Assembly (NCBI GenBank): GCA_902584815.1
Contig: CACIBF010000013.1
Location: forward strand, 1-35,409
Source: an uncultured Pelagibacteraceae bacterium
GTDB taxonomy: Bacteria > Pseudomonadota > Alphaproteobacteria > Pelagibacterales > AG-422-B15
Length of the DNA: 35,409 nt
Reading direction: 5' to 3'
Part shown: one piece after another, positions 26,009 to 34,509 of the stretch
How the letters are laid out: each line of letters starts with the position of its first letter
Numbering within the stretch: the first letter of the stretch is position 1
Made by a program: the position numbers and the translations under genes
Notes under the pieces: model-generated
Told to the model about the DNA's origin: nothing
The model's input: the letters and a program-made list of their open reading frames with translations, nothing else
Database searches by the model: none

Positions 26009-27724
26009 TTAGCCTTGAAATAGAGATAAAAACTTTAAAAATTCTATTTTTCCACCTTCAACTTCAATTTCGTTTTTTGCTAACATCAAAGAAATACTAG
26101 GAACACTTTTTAATCCAGCAAAAATTTCTTTGAGTGACTGTTGATCAGTTTTAATTACTAATTCCTCATCATTTTGAGATATATAAGTTAATTCAGCAAC
26201 GCCTCGTCTGATATGAATTCTAAAAACTTGTTCTAAGTCGGTGAATGTAAATAAAACCTTCTTATCTACTTCCAATGACTTCTCTGCATTTAAGTTTACA
26301 GGAATTGAATTAAAAATAGTTTTCATTGGAGTGCCATAAAGCTGAGCTGGAGTTACTTTATTACTATTTGTATAAACATCGATTTCTCCCCTTAACTCAC
26401 CTGCTACAGTTTGATAATAATAGTAATCATTTGAAGCTGATTGAGTGTAAGAAAAACTCTCTGCCGCCTGTGCTTTTATTTTCTTTGAATCTTCGTCCTC
26501 AGGATTGAGAGCTAATAGAATATCTGCAAGTTCCATTGCCCACTGAAATTCACCATTCTTAAGTGCGCTTTTCGCTGCATCATTTAAAGAAATGCTTCTT
26601 TCGGCAAGCTCTCTTATCTTTTGAGCTTTTAAAGTATTATCTAAAGGGTGTAACTCAGTAATATTTCCACTAAACCATCCGATATATCCTGAAAAGACTG
26701 ATCTTACGTAAGAGCTAATTGAGCCATAAAATTCTTGAAGGTAAGGTGAACTTGCTAAATGAGGTGGAAGTTTGATTAATTTTACAATTTCATCTGGCAT
26801 TAGTCCTTTATTAATATGCCTTATCGTTTGATCATGAACAAACTGAATACCATCTCTATAGTCTTGTAATGCTTTAGCAATATTTTTTTTACCTACAATT
26901 GGCCTACTATGACTTGGAATTAAATATTCAGCATCTAACTCTCTTATTTTATCAATACTGTGAACCCATTCCATCGGATTTCTAAATTTTGTTCCTCTAA
27001 TTGCATAAAGGTTCGCAAATGTTCTATAAAAGTTATCACCTACCATTACAGCTTTCCGATCAGGTAGCCATACATACAAATGATCATCAGTTTCTCCAGG
27101 AACGTGCGCAAGTTCTATTTCAAGATTATCAATTTTTAAATCTAATTTATCATTAAAGGTTATCGTTGGTCTTAGTAATCCAATAGTGGAACCAGCATTA
27201 ATTTCTAAAAATCCTCCAATTCCCTGATGTACAATTTTATCTTCAGAAAGAGGGATTCCAAACTGTCTAGCAGAGCGTTCAAAAATTATTGGTCTAATCG
27301 TTGTTGATATATTGTCTATGTTATAGAGAATGTTTTCCTGAGCATAAATTTCTGGCTCTCCTTCTTGAGCAAAAATTGTAGTGCCTCCAATATGGTCTAA
27401 ATGGTTATGTGTATAAATTATTCCCTTGATCGGTTTAGACGAAATTTTTCTAAACTCTTCTAATACCTCGGTTGCTCTTTCTTCGGAACCAAGAGTATCT
27501 ACAATAACTAATCCATCACTTGTTTCAATCATGATTGAATTAGCCAAACCAAAACCTATTGCAGAATAAACGCCCTCTGTTACTTCAATAATATCACGTC
27601 TGAATTCATTTCTATGTTCTTCGCTAAGGCCTTCATTTATACCAGTGTTTGAAAAATTAATTTCGCTCTGCTCACCACATGAAACAAAAAATAGAATGAA
27701 AATTAAAATTGATAATAATTTCAT
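26009..27724 (-). CDS. Alkyl/aryl-sulfatase-like metallo-beta-lactamase-fold lipoprotein
   Basis: The 571-residue protein has a lipoprotein-type signal (Cys16 in FFVSCGE), then a metallo-beta-lactamase domain with THNHLDHIGG (His106, His108, Asp110, His111). Further zinc ligands are probably in HVPGETDDH near 210 and YLIPSHSRPIVG near 265. A helical dimerisation domain (LPPHLASSPYLQEFYGSI near 320) and a C-terminal SCP2-like domain follow, the arrangement of SdsA1-type alkylsulfatases. It is shorter than SdsA1 (about 650), and its shortened loops may change the substrate. It would release sulfate from alkyl sulfates in the periplasm, but a related phosphodiester or lactone role cannot be excluded. 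It shares an operon with the DUF3429 gene. Confidence 0.82.
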   Translation of the reverse strand: MKLLSILIFILFFVSCGEQSEINFSNTGINEGLSEEHRNEFRRDIIEVTEGVYSAIGFGLANSIMIETSDGLVIVDTLGSEERATEVLEEFRKISSKPIKGIIYTHNHLDHIGGTTIFAQEGEPEIYAQENILYNIDNISTTIRPIIFERSARQFGIPLSEDKIVHQGIGGFLEINAGSTIGLLRPTITFNDKLDLKIDNLEIELAHVPGETDDHLYVWLPDRKAVMVGDNFYRTFANLYAIRGTKFRNPMEWVHSIDKIRELDAEYLIPSHSRPIVGKKNIAKALQDYRDGIQFVHDQTIRHINKGLMPDEIVKLIKLPPHLASSPYLQEFYGSISSYVRSVFSGYIGWFSGNITELHPLDNTLKAQKIRELAERSISLNDAAKSALKNGEFQWAMELADILLALNPEDEDSKKIKAQAAESFSYTQSASNDYYYYQTVAGELRGEIDVYTNSNKVTPAQLYGTPMKTIFNSIPVNLNAEKSLEVDKKVLFTFTDLEQVFRIHIRRGVAELTYISQNDEELVIKTDQQSLKEIFAGLKSVPSISLMLAKNEIEVEGGKIEFLKFLSLFQG

Positions 27725-27767
27725 TTATATTTACTCCCCAAATATCAATTCTATAATGAATTAGAAA

Positions 27768-28655
27768 ATGATGAATTACAATAAAGAAAAAATTGGTGCA
27801 CTTTGTCTGATTGGAGCAGGAATATTTTTAAGTTTTGGTGGAACACTAATTAAATATATGGATTCTGCAACTCCACTTGAAATTACAGCCTTTCGCTCAA
27901 TTGGTTTCTCATCAATCATGATGCTTTATATTCTTGTCAAATTTAAAAGTAAAACACCAGAAGCTTTTAAAAATATTGGATATAGTGGCTTGCTGATTGC
28001 ATTTATTGTTGGCATAAGCAACATACTCTATGTGTTTGGAATGAGTAAAACCTCTGTCGCAAATGGAGGTTTTTTACTGAGCACTTCTCCTCTTTTTGCG
28101 ATGGTTGCTAGTTATTTTTTCCTTAAAAAAACAATTAGCACAAAAACACTAATTGCAATTGGTGGTTCAATGTTTGGCGTATTTATAATGTTCTCGGGAG
28201 GGATAGAAGCTGATCATGCATTAGGTAATTTAATTATGTTGGGCGTTCCTGTTTGTTTTGCCTTTCAGTTAACACTTATAAACAAATCTCCTGAAATTGA
28301 TTTTATGCCTGCGACTTTTCTTGCAGGAATAGTTGCATTGGTCATTAGTGTATCAATAATTTCTGAATATAATATTAATACTCACGATTTACTTCTATCA
28401 ATATTCATTGGGGCCTTTCAAGTTGGAATAGGTTTTTTACTCATAACGATAGGTTCAAGATATATTCCTCCACATAGGGCTGCATTATTTATTTTAACTG
28501 AACCTATTCTTACTCCAATATGGGCTTGGATCGTATTGGGTGAACAACCTCCAACTTTGGAACTTATAGGTGGTTTAATTGTCTTCATATTTGTTACCTA
28601 TAGAATTATTGATCAGTTTTTTGAAAATGAAAATGAGAAAATAAATGACAACTAA
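27768..28655 (+). CDS. DMT-superfamily permease (EamA domains)
   Basis: This 295-residue, ten-helix permease has two EamA repeats. The first opens with GAGIFLSFGGTLIKYM near residue 17 and the second follows PVCFAFQLTLINKS near 160. RYIPPHRAALFILTEPILTPIWAWIVLGE near 230-255 is the usual helix 8-9 signature. It is divergent from the alkylsulfatase gene and lies 24 bases before a TauD-type dioxygenase gene, so transport of that enzyme's substrate or product is plausible. It is only distantly similar to the other DMT protein at 8301-9206. Confidence 0.86.
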   Translation: MMNYNKEKIGALCLIGAGIFLSFGGTLIKYMDSATPLEITAFRSIGFSSIMMLYILVKFKSKTPEAFKNIGYSGLLIAFIVGISNILYVFGMSKTSVANGGFLLSTSPLFAMVASYFFLKKTISTKTLIAIGGSMFGVFIMFSGGIEADHALGNLIMLGVPVCFAFQLTLINKSPEIDFMPATFLAGIVALVISVSIISEYNINTHDLLLSIFIGAFQVGIGFLLITIGSRYIPPHRAALFILTEPILTPIWAWIVLGEQPPTLELIGGLIVFIFVTYRIIDQFFENENEKINDN

Positions 28656-28679
28656 AAAAAAATTAAATAAATTTTTATT

Positions 28680-29510
28680 ATGAATGTAGATTTGGTTTCC
28701 GGAGCTCTTGGCGCAGAAGTAAATAATTTTGATCTTAATTCCCTGAGTAATAAAAATTTTGAAGAAGTTAATAATCTTTTATTAGAACACAAAGTTGTTT
28801 TTTTTCGTGATCAAAGCTTAACTCTAGAAAAATTTATTAAGATTGCATCTATGTTTGGTCCAATAGAAGAACATGCTTATGTCAAAGGTATTGAAAAATA
28901 TCCTCAAATAACAAGAATCATCAAGGCTGCGAATGAAAAAAATCAATGGGGAGAAGGCTGGCATAGTGATGTGAGTTATGATCTTACACCAAGCAAAGTA
29001 ATTATACTTAAATCTTTAAAAATACCTCCAATAGGTGGTGATACAGTTTTTTCAAATATGGAATTAGCATTAGAAACTCTTGACGAAGATATCAAAAAAA
29101 TTATTCAAAATAAAAGGGCAATTCATACTTCAAATGGATCAAAGTTCTTTGTTGAGAATTACTCAAAAATGGAAAGTAATGGCAAAATCGGAGAGCAATA
29201 TTCAAATGAGCATCCTATTATAAGAACTCATCCTGAAACGGGAAAGAAAATTTTGTATGTAAATCCTACTTACACGAAAAAAATAGTTGGCCTTCCTGAT
29301 GATGAAAGTAGTGATTTATTAAATAATATCTTTAAGCACCAAGAAAGACTTGATTTATCATGTAGATTTAAGTGGACAGAGAATGCAGTTGCAATTTTAG
29401 ATAATCGAAGTACTCAACATTATGCAATTGCTGACTTCTATCCAGAAAGAGGACTTGGTCATGAAAGAGTAATGGATAGAATTTCTATTGTTGGCGATAA
29501 ACCATTTTAA
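28680..29510 (+). CDS. TauD/TfdA-family 2-oxoglutarate-dependent dioxygenase
   Basis: The 276-residue protein matches taurine dioxygenase in length and layout. The iron ligands are His95 and Asp97 in GWHSDVSY and probably His247 in STQHYAIADF. The C-terminal GHERVMDRISIVGDKPF resembles the TauD end, although the usual Arg-Arg before it is replaced by ERGLG. It hydroxylates a substrate next to a leaving group such as sulfite, using iron, oxygen and 2-oxoglutarate. Sulfonates are the default guess, but this family also attacks aryloxyalkanoates and other acids. It is downstream of a DMT permease and convergent with yciB. Confidence 0.87.
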   Translation: MNVDLVSGALGAEVNNFDLNSLSNKNFEEVNNLLLEHKVVFFRDQSLTLEKFIKIASMFGPIEEHAYVKGIEKYPQITRIIKAANEKNQWGEGWHSDVSYDLTPSKVIILKSLKIPPIGGDTVFSNMELALETLDEDIKKIIQNKRAIHTSNGSKFFVENYSKMESNGKIGEQYSNEHPIIRTHPETGKKILYVNPTYTKKIVGLPDDESSDLLNNIFKHQERLDLSCRFKWTENAVAILDNRSTQHYAIADFYPERGLGHERVMDRISIVGDKPF

Positions 29511-29517
29511 AAAAAAA

Positions 29518-30057
29518 TTATTGTTGCATATTTTTTTGAATAAAAAATACTTGAGAAAAAATAAATATAAACGTCAGTCCCATAATTCCAAATAATTTAA
29601 AATTTACCCAAAAAGCATCTGAAAAATTTCTATAAACTATTTCATTACAAATCGCTAAAAATAAAAAAAATGCAGCCCATCTTTTACTTAGAATAAACCA
29701 ACCTTCATCATTCATCTTGAGTGATCCACTCATTAAATTTTTTAAAAGAGGCTTTTTAAATAAAAGTCCAGTATATAATATTCCTGCAAAAATTAAGTTG
29801 ACTATTGTAACTTTAATTTTAATGAAGAATGGATCATTGAAATAAATAGTCAAAGATCCAAATACAAAAATCAAGACTGTACTAAATAGTAACATTTGAT
29901 TGACCTTTTTTTCAATAAGTAGAGATGCTACTATAGCTACACCAGCTGCAACCATAAGAGGAAGAATAGCGGATTGAATTTCTCCTGTTTTTATAAAGAA
30001 ATAAAAAAAGACTACTACTGGACCAAATTCAATTATTGGCTTGGCTAAATTTTTCAT
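29518..30057 (-). CDS. yciB: Inner membrane-spanning protein YciB/IspA (septation protein A family)
   Basis: The 179-residue protein opens with KPIIEFGPVVVFFYFF, the family signature. It has five hydrophobic helices and then the conserved GWFILSKRWAAFFLFLAICNE and FWVNFKLFGIMGLTF near the C-terminus. YciB proteins affect cell division and envelope integrity in gammaproteobacteria, with no known chemistry. The gene follows hspQ with five bases between them, so they share a transcript. It is convergent with the TauD-type dioxygenase gene. Confidence 0.92.
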   Translation of the reverse strand: MKNLAKPIIEFGPVVVFFYFFIKTGEIQSAILPLMVAAGVAIVASLLIEKKVNQMLLFSTVLIFVFGSLTIYFNDPFFIKIKVTIVNLIFAGILYTGLLFKKPLLKNLMSGSLKMNDEGWFILSKRWAAFFLFLAICNEIVYRNFSDAFWVNFKLFGIMGLTFIFIFSQVFFIQKNMQQ

Positions 30058-30062
30058 AATAA

Positions 30063-30389
30063 TTAATTATGCTTACTTCGAGTAATATATTTGCCGTCTT
30101 TAATGCCATTAAATAATTCATCTATTAGAGGATGTGCTAGCGGTCCAAGCGCTTCATCTCTAAGTAAATTTTGCTGTGAAACATAAGCAACATAAGAAGG
30201 TTGACCAGGTGCTTCAGCCAATAAATGATAAAATGGCTGTTCTTTTATTGGTCTAACTTGGAGAGGAATAGAATTATACCATTCTTCAGTATTATTAAAT
30301 TCAGGATCCACATCGAAAATGACTCCTCTAAAATCAAAGTATCTATGTTTTACAATTTCACCAATTTCAAATTTAGCTTTTTGGATCAT
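30063..30389 (-). CDS. hspQ: Heat shock protein HspQ (hemimethylated DNA-binding family)
   Basis: This 108-residue protein has the HspQ/YccV layout: KFEIGEIVKHRYFDFRGVIFDV at the N-terminus, WYNSIPLQVRPIKEQPFYHLL in the middle and YVSQQNLLRD with HPLIDELF near the end. In E. coli it binds hemimethylated DNA and acts as a specificity-enhancing factor for Lon protease. Here it is followed by yciB in the same direction. The 67 bases upstream, before the dsbA-like stop, hold no clear site beyond AT-rich sequence. Confidence 0.92.
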   Translation of the reverse strand: MIQKAKFEIGEIVKHRYFDFRGVIFDVDPEFNNTEEWYNSIPLQVRPIKEQPFYHLLAEAPGQPSYVAYVSQQNLLRDEALGPLAHPLIDELFNGIKDGKYITRSKHN

Positions 30390-30456
30390 AGATTTAAGAT
30401 ATTTATCTTTTTGATATATTTCAAGTCCAGATATTAAAATTATATTTTTAACAAGA

Positions 30457-31047
30457 CTATTCTATGAAAGTTATTAAGTTTTCGTATTTTAGATAACCAG
30501 GACTTAAATTATCATTAATTATGAGTGCTGGCGTACCTCTTAAATTAAGACTTTGTGCTAAGGATCTATTTTTCAAAATAATTTTATTATCTATATCCTT
30601 TTCAGCTTCTGCAAAGATTAACTCACCATCAAGCTTTAATTCGTTCAGAGTATCAATAATATTGTCCTTTTTCATTCTTGGACCTAAATTCATAAATTTA
30701 TTATGAACATCAAAATATAAATCGGGATCACTATTCCAAATACTTAATGCGACTCTTGCAACAGTATCTGATATGCCTCCAAAAATAGGAAATTCTAAAT
30801 AAATTATTTTTACGTTATTTTTTTCTTCTAAAAGTTTTGCGAGGTCAATTGCTTGTTTTGAACAATATCCACACCGATAATCAAAAAATTCGACTATAGT
30901 GTATTTAGCATCTGGGTTACCCACAACTGGTAATTCTCCCTCACTGTAATCACGAATTATGAAATTTGCTAAATTATCATCTGAATAAACAAATTCAGAA
31001 ATAAATAAAAAAAATACAAAAATAAAAAAATTAATTTTTTTCATCAT
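30457..31047 (-). CDS. DsbA-family thioredoxin-fold protein, periplasmic
   Basis: The 196-residue protein has a signal peptide (KKINFFIFVFFLFISEFVYS). A thioredoxin fold with an inserted helical domain follows. The active site is CGYC at 59-62 in FFDYRCGYCSKQ and the cis-proline loop is RGTPALII near 174. The RCGYC context is that of DsbA-like DSBA/Com1 (BdbD, ScsC) proteins rather than E. coli DsbA (CPHC). It probably oxidises or isomerises cysteine pairs in exported proteins. The Cys-rich DUF3604 protein in this window is one possible client. The gene begins inside the 3' end of murU (17-base overlap), so it is the last gene of the ahcY-tsaE-amgK-murU run. Confidence 0.85.
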   Translation of the reverse strand: MMKKINFFIFVFFLFISEFVYSDDNLANFIIRDYSEGELPVVGNPDAKYTIVEFFDYRCGYCSKQAIDLAKLLEEKNNVKIIYLEFPIFGGISDTVARVALSIWNSDPDLYFDVHNKFMNLGPRMKKDNIIDTLNELKLDGELIFAEAEKDIDNKIILKNRSLAQSLNLRGTPALIINDNLSPGYLKYENLITFIE

Positions 31048-31732
31048 TTACTCTTTCTACCATTTTAGGTGTTCCTATATGCATTATTTGATGTTCAAGT
31101 TTGAATCCATATAAGGTATTTGATTTAATTGCAATGTCCCAAGCTTTATTTATAGAGAAAACCGACTCACTTATTGAGTTTAAAAGATACTTTTTAAGTA
31201 TCTGGACACCACTATATACATAAGGATTTTCATTGCCTTGTTTATATCTCTCTATAAGTTGAGAGTCTGTAAAACAAAAATCTCCTGGCCCATCATATCC
31301 TTCAAGCTTATTAATATGCGATAGTCCCAAAAAAACATCCATCTCTTGTGCGTTAAATTTTTCCGACATATTTTTTAACTGTTCCGCATGTACATCTTTC
31401 CAAAAGATATCACTATTGAATACAAATGAATTATCTTCTTCTAATAAATCAAAAGCTTTTTTTATTCCTCCTCCTGTATCTAGAAGCTCATTAGTTTCAT
31501 CTGAAATTAAAATTTTTTTATCTTGAATTGATTGAAGATAATCTGATAATAACTCAGATTTATAGTGTACATTTACACAAATTTTTTCAATTCCAATTTG
31601 ATCTAATAAGTCTATAAGATGTTTAATTATTGGCTTTCCTCTAATTTTTACCATTGGTTTTGGTAATTCATTAGTTAAAGGAAACATCCTTTTTCCTAGG
31701 CCAGCTGCAAGTATTATTGCGTGCTTAATCAT
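31031..31732 (-). CDS. murU: N-acetylmuramate alpha-1-phosphate uridylyltransferase (MurU-like)
   Basis: The 233-residue nucleotidyltransferase has the sugar-phosphate signature LAAGLGKRMFPLT then PKPMVKI at residues 9-29 and a metal-binding Asp in FNSDIFW near 104. GPGDFCF and the MHIGTPK end are as in MurU. It joins UTP to MurNAc-1-phosphate, making UDP-MurNAc without MurA, which is the salvage route that gives fosfomycin tolerance in Pseudomonas. It overlaps the stop of the AmgK-like kinase gene by four bases. A generic sugar-1-phosphate nucleotidyltransferase is the alternative, but the kinase partner makes MurU more likely. Confidence 0.88.
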   Translation of the reverse strand: MIKHAIILAAGLGKRMFPLTNELPKPMVKIRGKPIIKHLIDLLDQIGIEKICVNVHYKSELLSDYLQSIQDKKILISDETNELLDTGGGIKKAFDLLEEDNSFVFNSDIFWKDVHAEQLKNMSEKFNAQEMDVFLGLSHINKLEGYDGPGDFCFTDSQLIERYKQGNENPYVYSGVQILKKYLLNSISESVFSINKAWDIAIKSNTLYGFKLEHQIMHIGTPKMVERVNDEKN

Positions 31733-32697
31733 AATGAGTTGTTCATAATATTATTCATCCAATTATTTAGATCTTTATATTCATTATCTTTAAGGTGATT
31801 TTTAATGAACCCCATTGCCACTTCAATCATTGGGAAATAATTATTTTTATCATCTCGATATTTTAACCGTGAGAATATACCAACGATTTTTAAATTCCTC
31901 TGTATTGAATAAAAACTGATTCCTTTTTTCAACTCATTTTGATTTACAGATATTAATTTACTATACATTTCTACCAATGAATTTTTTAGATCATCCTTAA
32001 TTGGATGTCTAACATCCTCAATTAAAGAGACAAAATCATATGCACTTGAACCAATTAGAGCATCTTGATAGTCAATTAAACCAAGTTGATGAACGCCATC
32101 TCTATCATTCAAATATATTAAATTATCTGCGTGAAAATCTCTTAGTACAAGGATGTTCTGTTTTAATGTTAGGGAGTTAAAATGTCTTTCGAGGATGTTC
32201 TGAAATTCATTTTTTTCAGAGTCATTTAAATTTAACTTAAGATGCTTTTCTAAGTACCATTCAATAAATAATTCAGATTCATTCAATAAGATTTTAAAGT
32301 TATATTTTTTTAAATTTTGAACTTTTAAATCTGATTGATTGTGAATTATCGATAGTAAATGGATAGCTTTTTCATAAAGATTTTTTTCATTACTATGGTT
32401 TAATTTTTTTGAAAAAATTTCATTTCCAAAATCTTCTATGAGTAATAAGCCATTTTGATAATCAGCATCGTAGATTTTTGAAACACTAAGATTAATTGAA
32501 GATAAAATTTTATTGATCTTTTCAAAATTAACTAAAGACTCACCTTTATCTTTTGGTGCATACATAATTAAAAAATTTTTATCTAAAACCCTGTAATATT
32601 CTCTGAAAGATGCGTCTGATTTGATTTTTTCTAATTTATAGTTAGAAATTTTATTTCTCATTAATAAAGATCTTATAGTATTTTCATCTATAGCCAT
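31729..32697 (-). CDS. amgK: Cell-wall sugar kinase AmgK-like (aminoglycoside phosphotransferase fold)
   Basis: The 322-residue protein has the phosphotransferase fold. A glycine-poor N-terminal lobe begins with SDASFREYYRV near residue 27. The catalytic loop RDFHADNLIY has Asp187, His189, Asp191 and Asn192, and the metal site IDYQDALIG has Asp209. The sequence RDFHADN with IDYQDA is the AmgK pattern. It phosphorylates MurNAc and GlcNAc at the anomeric carbon for the MurU step. It overlaps tsaE by ten bases and murU by four, so it is translationally coupled to both. Confidence 0.88.
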   Translation of the reverse strand: MAIDENTIRSLLMRNKISNYKLEKIKSDASFREYYRVLDKNFLIMYAPKDKGESLVNFEKINKILSSINLSVSKIYDADYQNGLLLIEDFGNEIFSKKLNHSNEKNLYEKAIHLLSIIHNQSDLKVQNLKKYNFKILLNESELFIEWYLEKHLKLNLNDSEKNEFQNILERHFNSLTLKQNILVLRDFHADNLIYLNDRDGVHQLGLIDYQDALIGSSAYDFVSLIEDVRHPIKDDLKNSLVEMYSKLISVNQNELKKGISFYSIQRNLKIVGIFSRLKYRDDKNNYFPMIEVAMGFIKNHLKDNEYKDLNNWMNNIMNNSL

Positions 32698-33143
32698 TTA
32701 AAGATATCTTTTTTAAATTTTCCTAAAAAATTAAATTTTAGCTTACGAGAATTATTTGAAATTATTTCAAAATCTATTTCTACTCTATTTTCTGGAAGAG
32801 CTTTCTTGAATTTATTTGACCACTCAATTATACAAATATTATTTCTTAATGACTCTGAAAAATTTAATTCAAAAAGTTCTTCTATTTTATCCAAACGATA
32901 AAAATCATAATGATAGATCTGACCTGATTCATAATCATAAATCTGAAGAAGGGTAAATGTTGGACTAGGAATTTCATTGACTAATTTATTATTTTGAAGA
33001 GATCGAATGAGATATCTTGTAAAGGTTGTTTTACCTGATCCTAAATCACCGTTAAGACATAGGACAAGGTTAATGCCCTCAATACTCCTAGAAATTTTTT
33101 TTGCAATATTTTGTGTTTCTTTCTCGTTAGAGACGATCATCAT
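32688..33143 (-). CDS. tsaE: tRNA threonylcarbamoyladenosine biosynthesis ATPase TsaE
   Basis: This 151-residue P-loop protein has Walker A NGDLGSGKTT at residues 31-40, the signature SPTFTLLQIYD near 60-70, YHYDFYRLD near 78 and the C-terminal EWSNKF. TsaE works with TsaB and TsaD to make the t6A37 modification of ANN-decoding tRNAs. Its position between ahcY and amgK/murU is the usual one in Alphaproteobacteria, except that the kinase gene often found between ahcY and tsaE is missing. It overlaps amgK by ten bases. Confidence 0.92.
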   Translation of the reverse strand: MMIVSNEKETQNIAKKISRSIEGINLVLCLNGDLGSGKTTFTRYLIRSLQNNKLVNEIPSPTFTLLQIYDYESGQIYHYDFYRLDKIEELFELNFSESLRNNICIIEWSNKFKKALPENRVEIDFEIISNNSRKLKFNFLGKFKKDIFKWL

Positions 33144-33167
33144 TAAATGATAACACCAATTTCTAGA

Positions 33168-34463
33168 TTAGTATCTATAAGCTTCAGGTTTGTATGGACC
33201 CTCTGGTGTTACACTAATATAATCGGCCTGATCTTTTGAAAGCTTGGTCAACTTAGCACCAACTTTTTCTAGATGTAGTCTTGCAACCTTCTCATCAAGA
33301 TGCTTAGGAAGAACATATAGTTTTGTCTCATATTTATCTGAGTGATTCCATAACTCCATTTGAGCTGTTACTTGATTTGTAAATGAAGCACTCATCACAA
33401 AACTTGGATGTCCTGTAGCACAACCCAAATTAACAAGGCGTCCCTCAGCCAATAAAATAATTCTCTTTCCATCAGGAAGCGTGATTTCATGAACTTGAGG
33501 TTTAATTTCATCCCATTTATAGTTTTTGAGAGCATCAACTTGGATCTCATTATCAAAATGACCAATATTACATAGTATCGCTCTATCTTTCATATCTCTT
33601 ACATGATCAGCTGTAACTATATCTTTGTTTCCTGTTGCAGTTACTACAATGTCAGCTTCTTTAATCATTTCATCCATAAGAACAACTTCATAGCCTTCCA
33701 TGGCTGCTTGCAAAGCACAAATAGGATCAGTTTCAGTTACTAGAACTCTAGCACCACTTTGACGTAATGAAGCGGCACTACCTTTACCAACATCACCAAA
33801 ACCAGCAACAATAGCAACCTTACCTGACATCATCACATCAGTAGCTCTTCTAATACTGTCTACTAGACTCTCTCTGCACCCATAGAGATTATCAAATTTA
33901 GATTTAGTAACAGAGTCATTGACATTAATTGCCGGCACCATAAGAGTTCCATCGGTTTCCATCTTTTTAAGTGCAAGAACACCAGTTGTCGTTTCTTCCG
34001 AAAGACCTCTTACATCCTTTAGTAATTCTTTGTATTCCTTATGCATAAGAGCAGTTAAATCCCCACCATCATCAAGAATCATATTTGGTGTCCATCCATC
34101 TTTTCCTTCAATAGTTTGTCTCACACACCACCAATACTCCTCTTCAGTTTCACCTTTCCAAGCAAATACTGGAACACCTGCTTTGGCAATTGCGGCAGCT
34201 GCATGATCTTGAGTTGAGAAAATATTACATGATGACCATCTTACGTCTGCACCTAATTCAACCAATGTTTCAATAAGGACAGCTGTTTGTATTGTCATAT
34301 GAAGACAGCCAACAATTCTAGCACCTTTTAAAGGTTTTTCATTTCCATACTCACTTCTTAAAGCCATTAGGCCAGGCATTTCAGTTTCCGCAAGTGAAAT
34401 TTCTTTTCTGCCAAACTCAGCAAGTTCTATATCGGCAACTTTATAATCATTGGTATCAGTCAT
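33168..34463 (-). CDS. ahcY: Adenosylhomocysteinase (S-adenosyl-L-homocysteine hydrolase)
   Basis: The 431-residue protein has the full AhcY layout. The substrate domain has [15 protein letters not shown] near 53-67 and [13 protein letters not shown] near 79. The NAD-binding fold carries [12 protein letters not shown] at 219-230, and the C-terminus ends in [10 protein letters not shown]. It hydrolyses SAH to adenosine and homocysteine, relieving inhibition of methyltransferases. At 431 residues it appears to lack the roughly 40-residue insert found in many bacterial orthologues, resembling the shorter eukaryote-like form. The 46 bases between it and the sensor kinase gene contain no recognisable SAH or SAM/SAH riboswitch. 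Confidence 0.95.
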   Translation of the reverse strand: MTDTNDYKVADIELAEFGRKEISLAETEMPGLMALRSEYGNEKPLKGARIVGCLHMTIQTAVLIETLVELGADVRWSSCNIFSTQDHAAAAIAKAGVPVFAWKGETEEEYWWCVRQTIEGKDGWTPNMILDDGGDLTALMHKEYKELLKDVRGLSEETTTGVLALKKMETDGTLMVPAINVNDSVTKSKFDNLYGCRESLVDSIRRATDVMMSGKVAIVAGFGDVGKGSAASLRQSGARVLVTETDPICALQAAMEGYEVVLMDEMIKEADIVVTATGNKDIVTADHVRDMKDRAILCNIGHFDNEIQVDALKNYKWDEIKPQVHEITLPDGKRIILLAEGRLVNLGCATGHPSFVMSASFTNQVTAQMELWNHSDKYETKLYVLPKHLDEKVARLHLEKVGAKLTKLSKDQADYISVTPEGPYKPEAYRY

Positions 34464-34509
34464 ATGTATCTCTTAATTTAAATTGTATATTTTATTTAGC
34501 AGTTATAGT

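Noticed and set aside
34464-34509. SAH or SAM/SAH riboswitch before ahcY
   Set aside because: The gap is only 46 bases and contains neither the GC-rich core nor the paired stems of those riboswitches.
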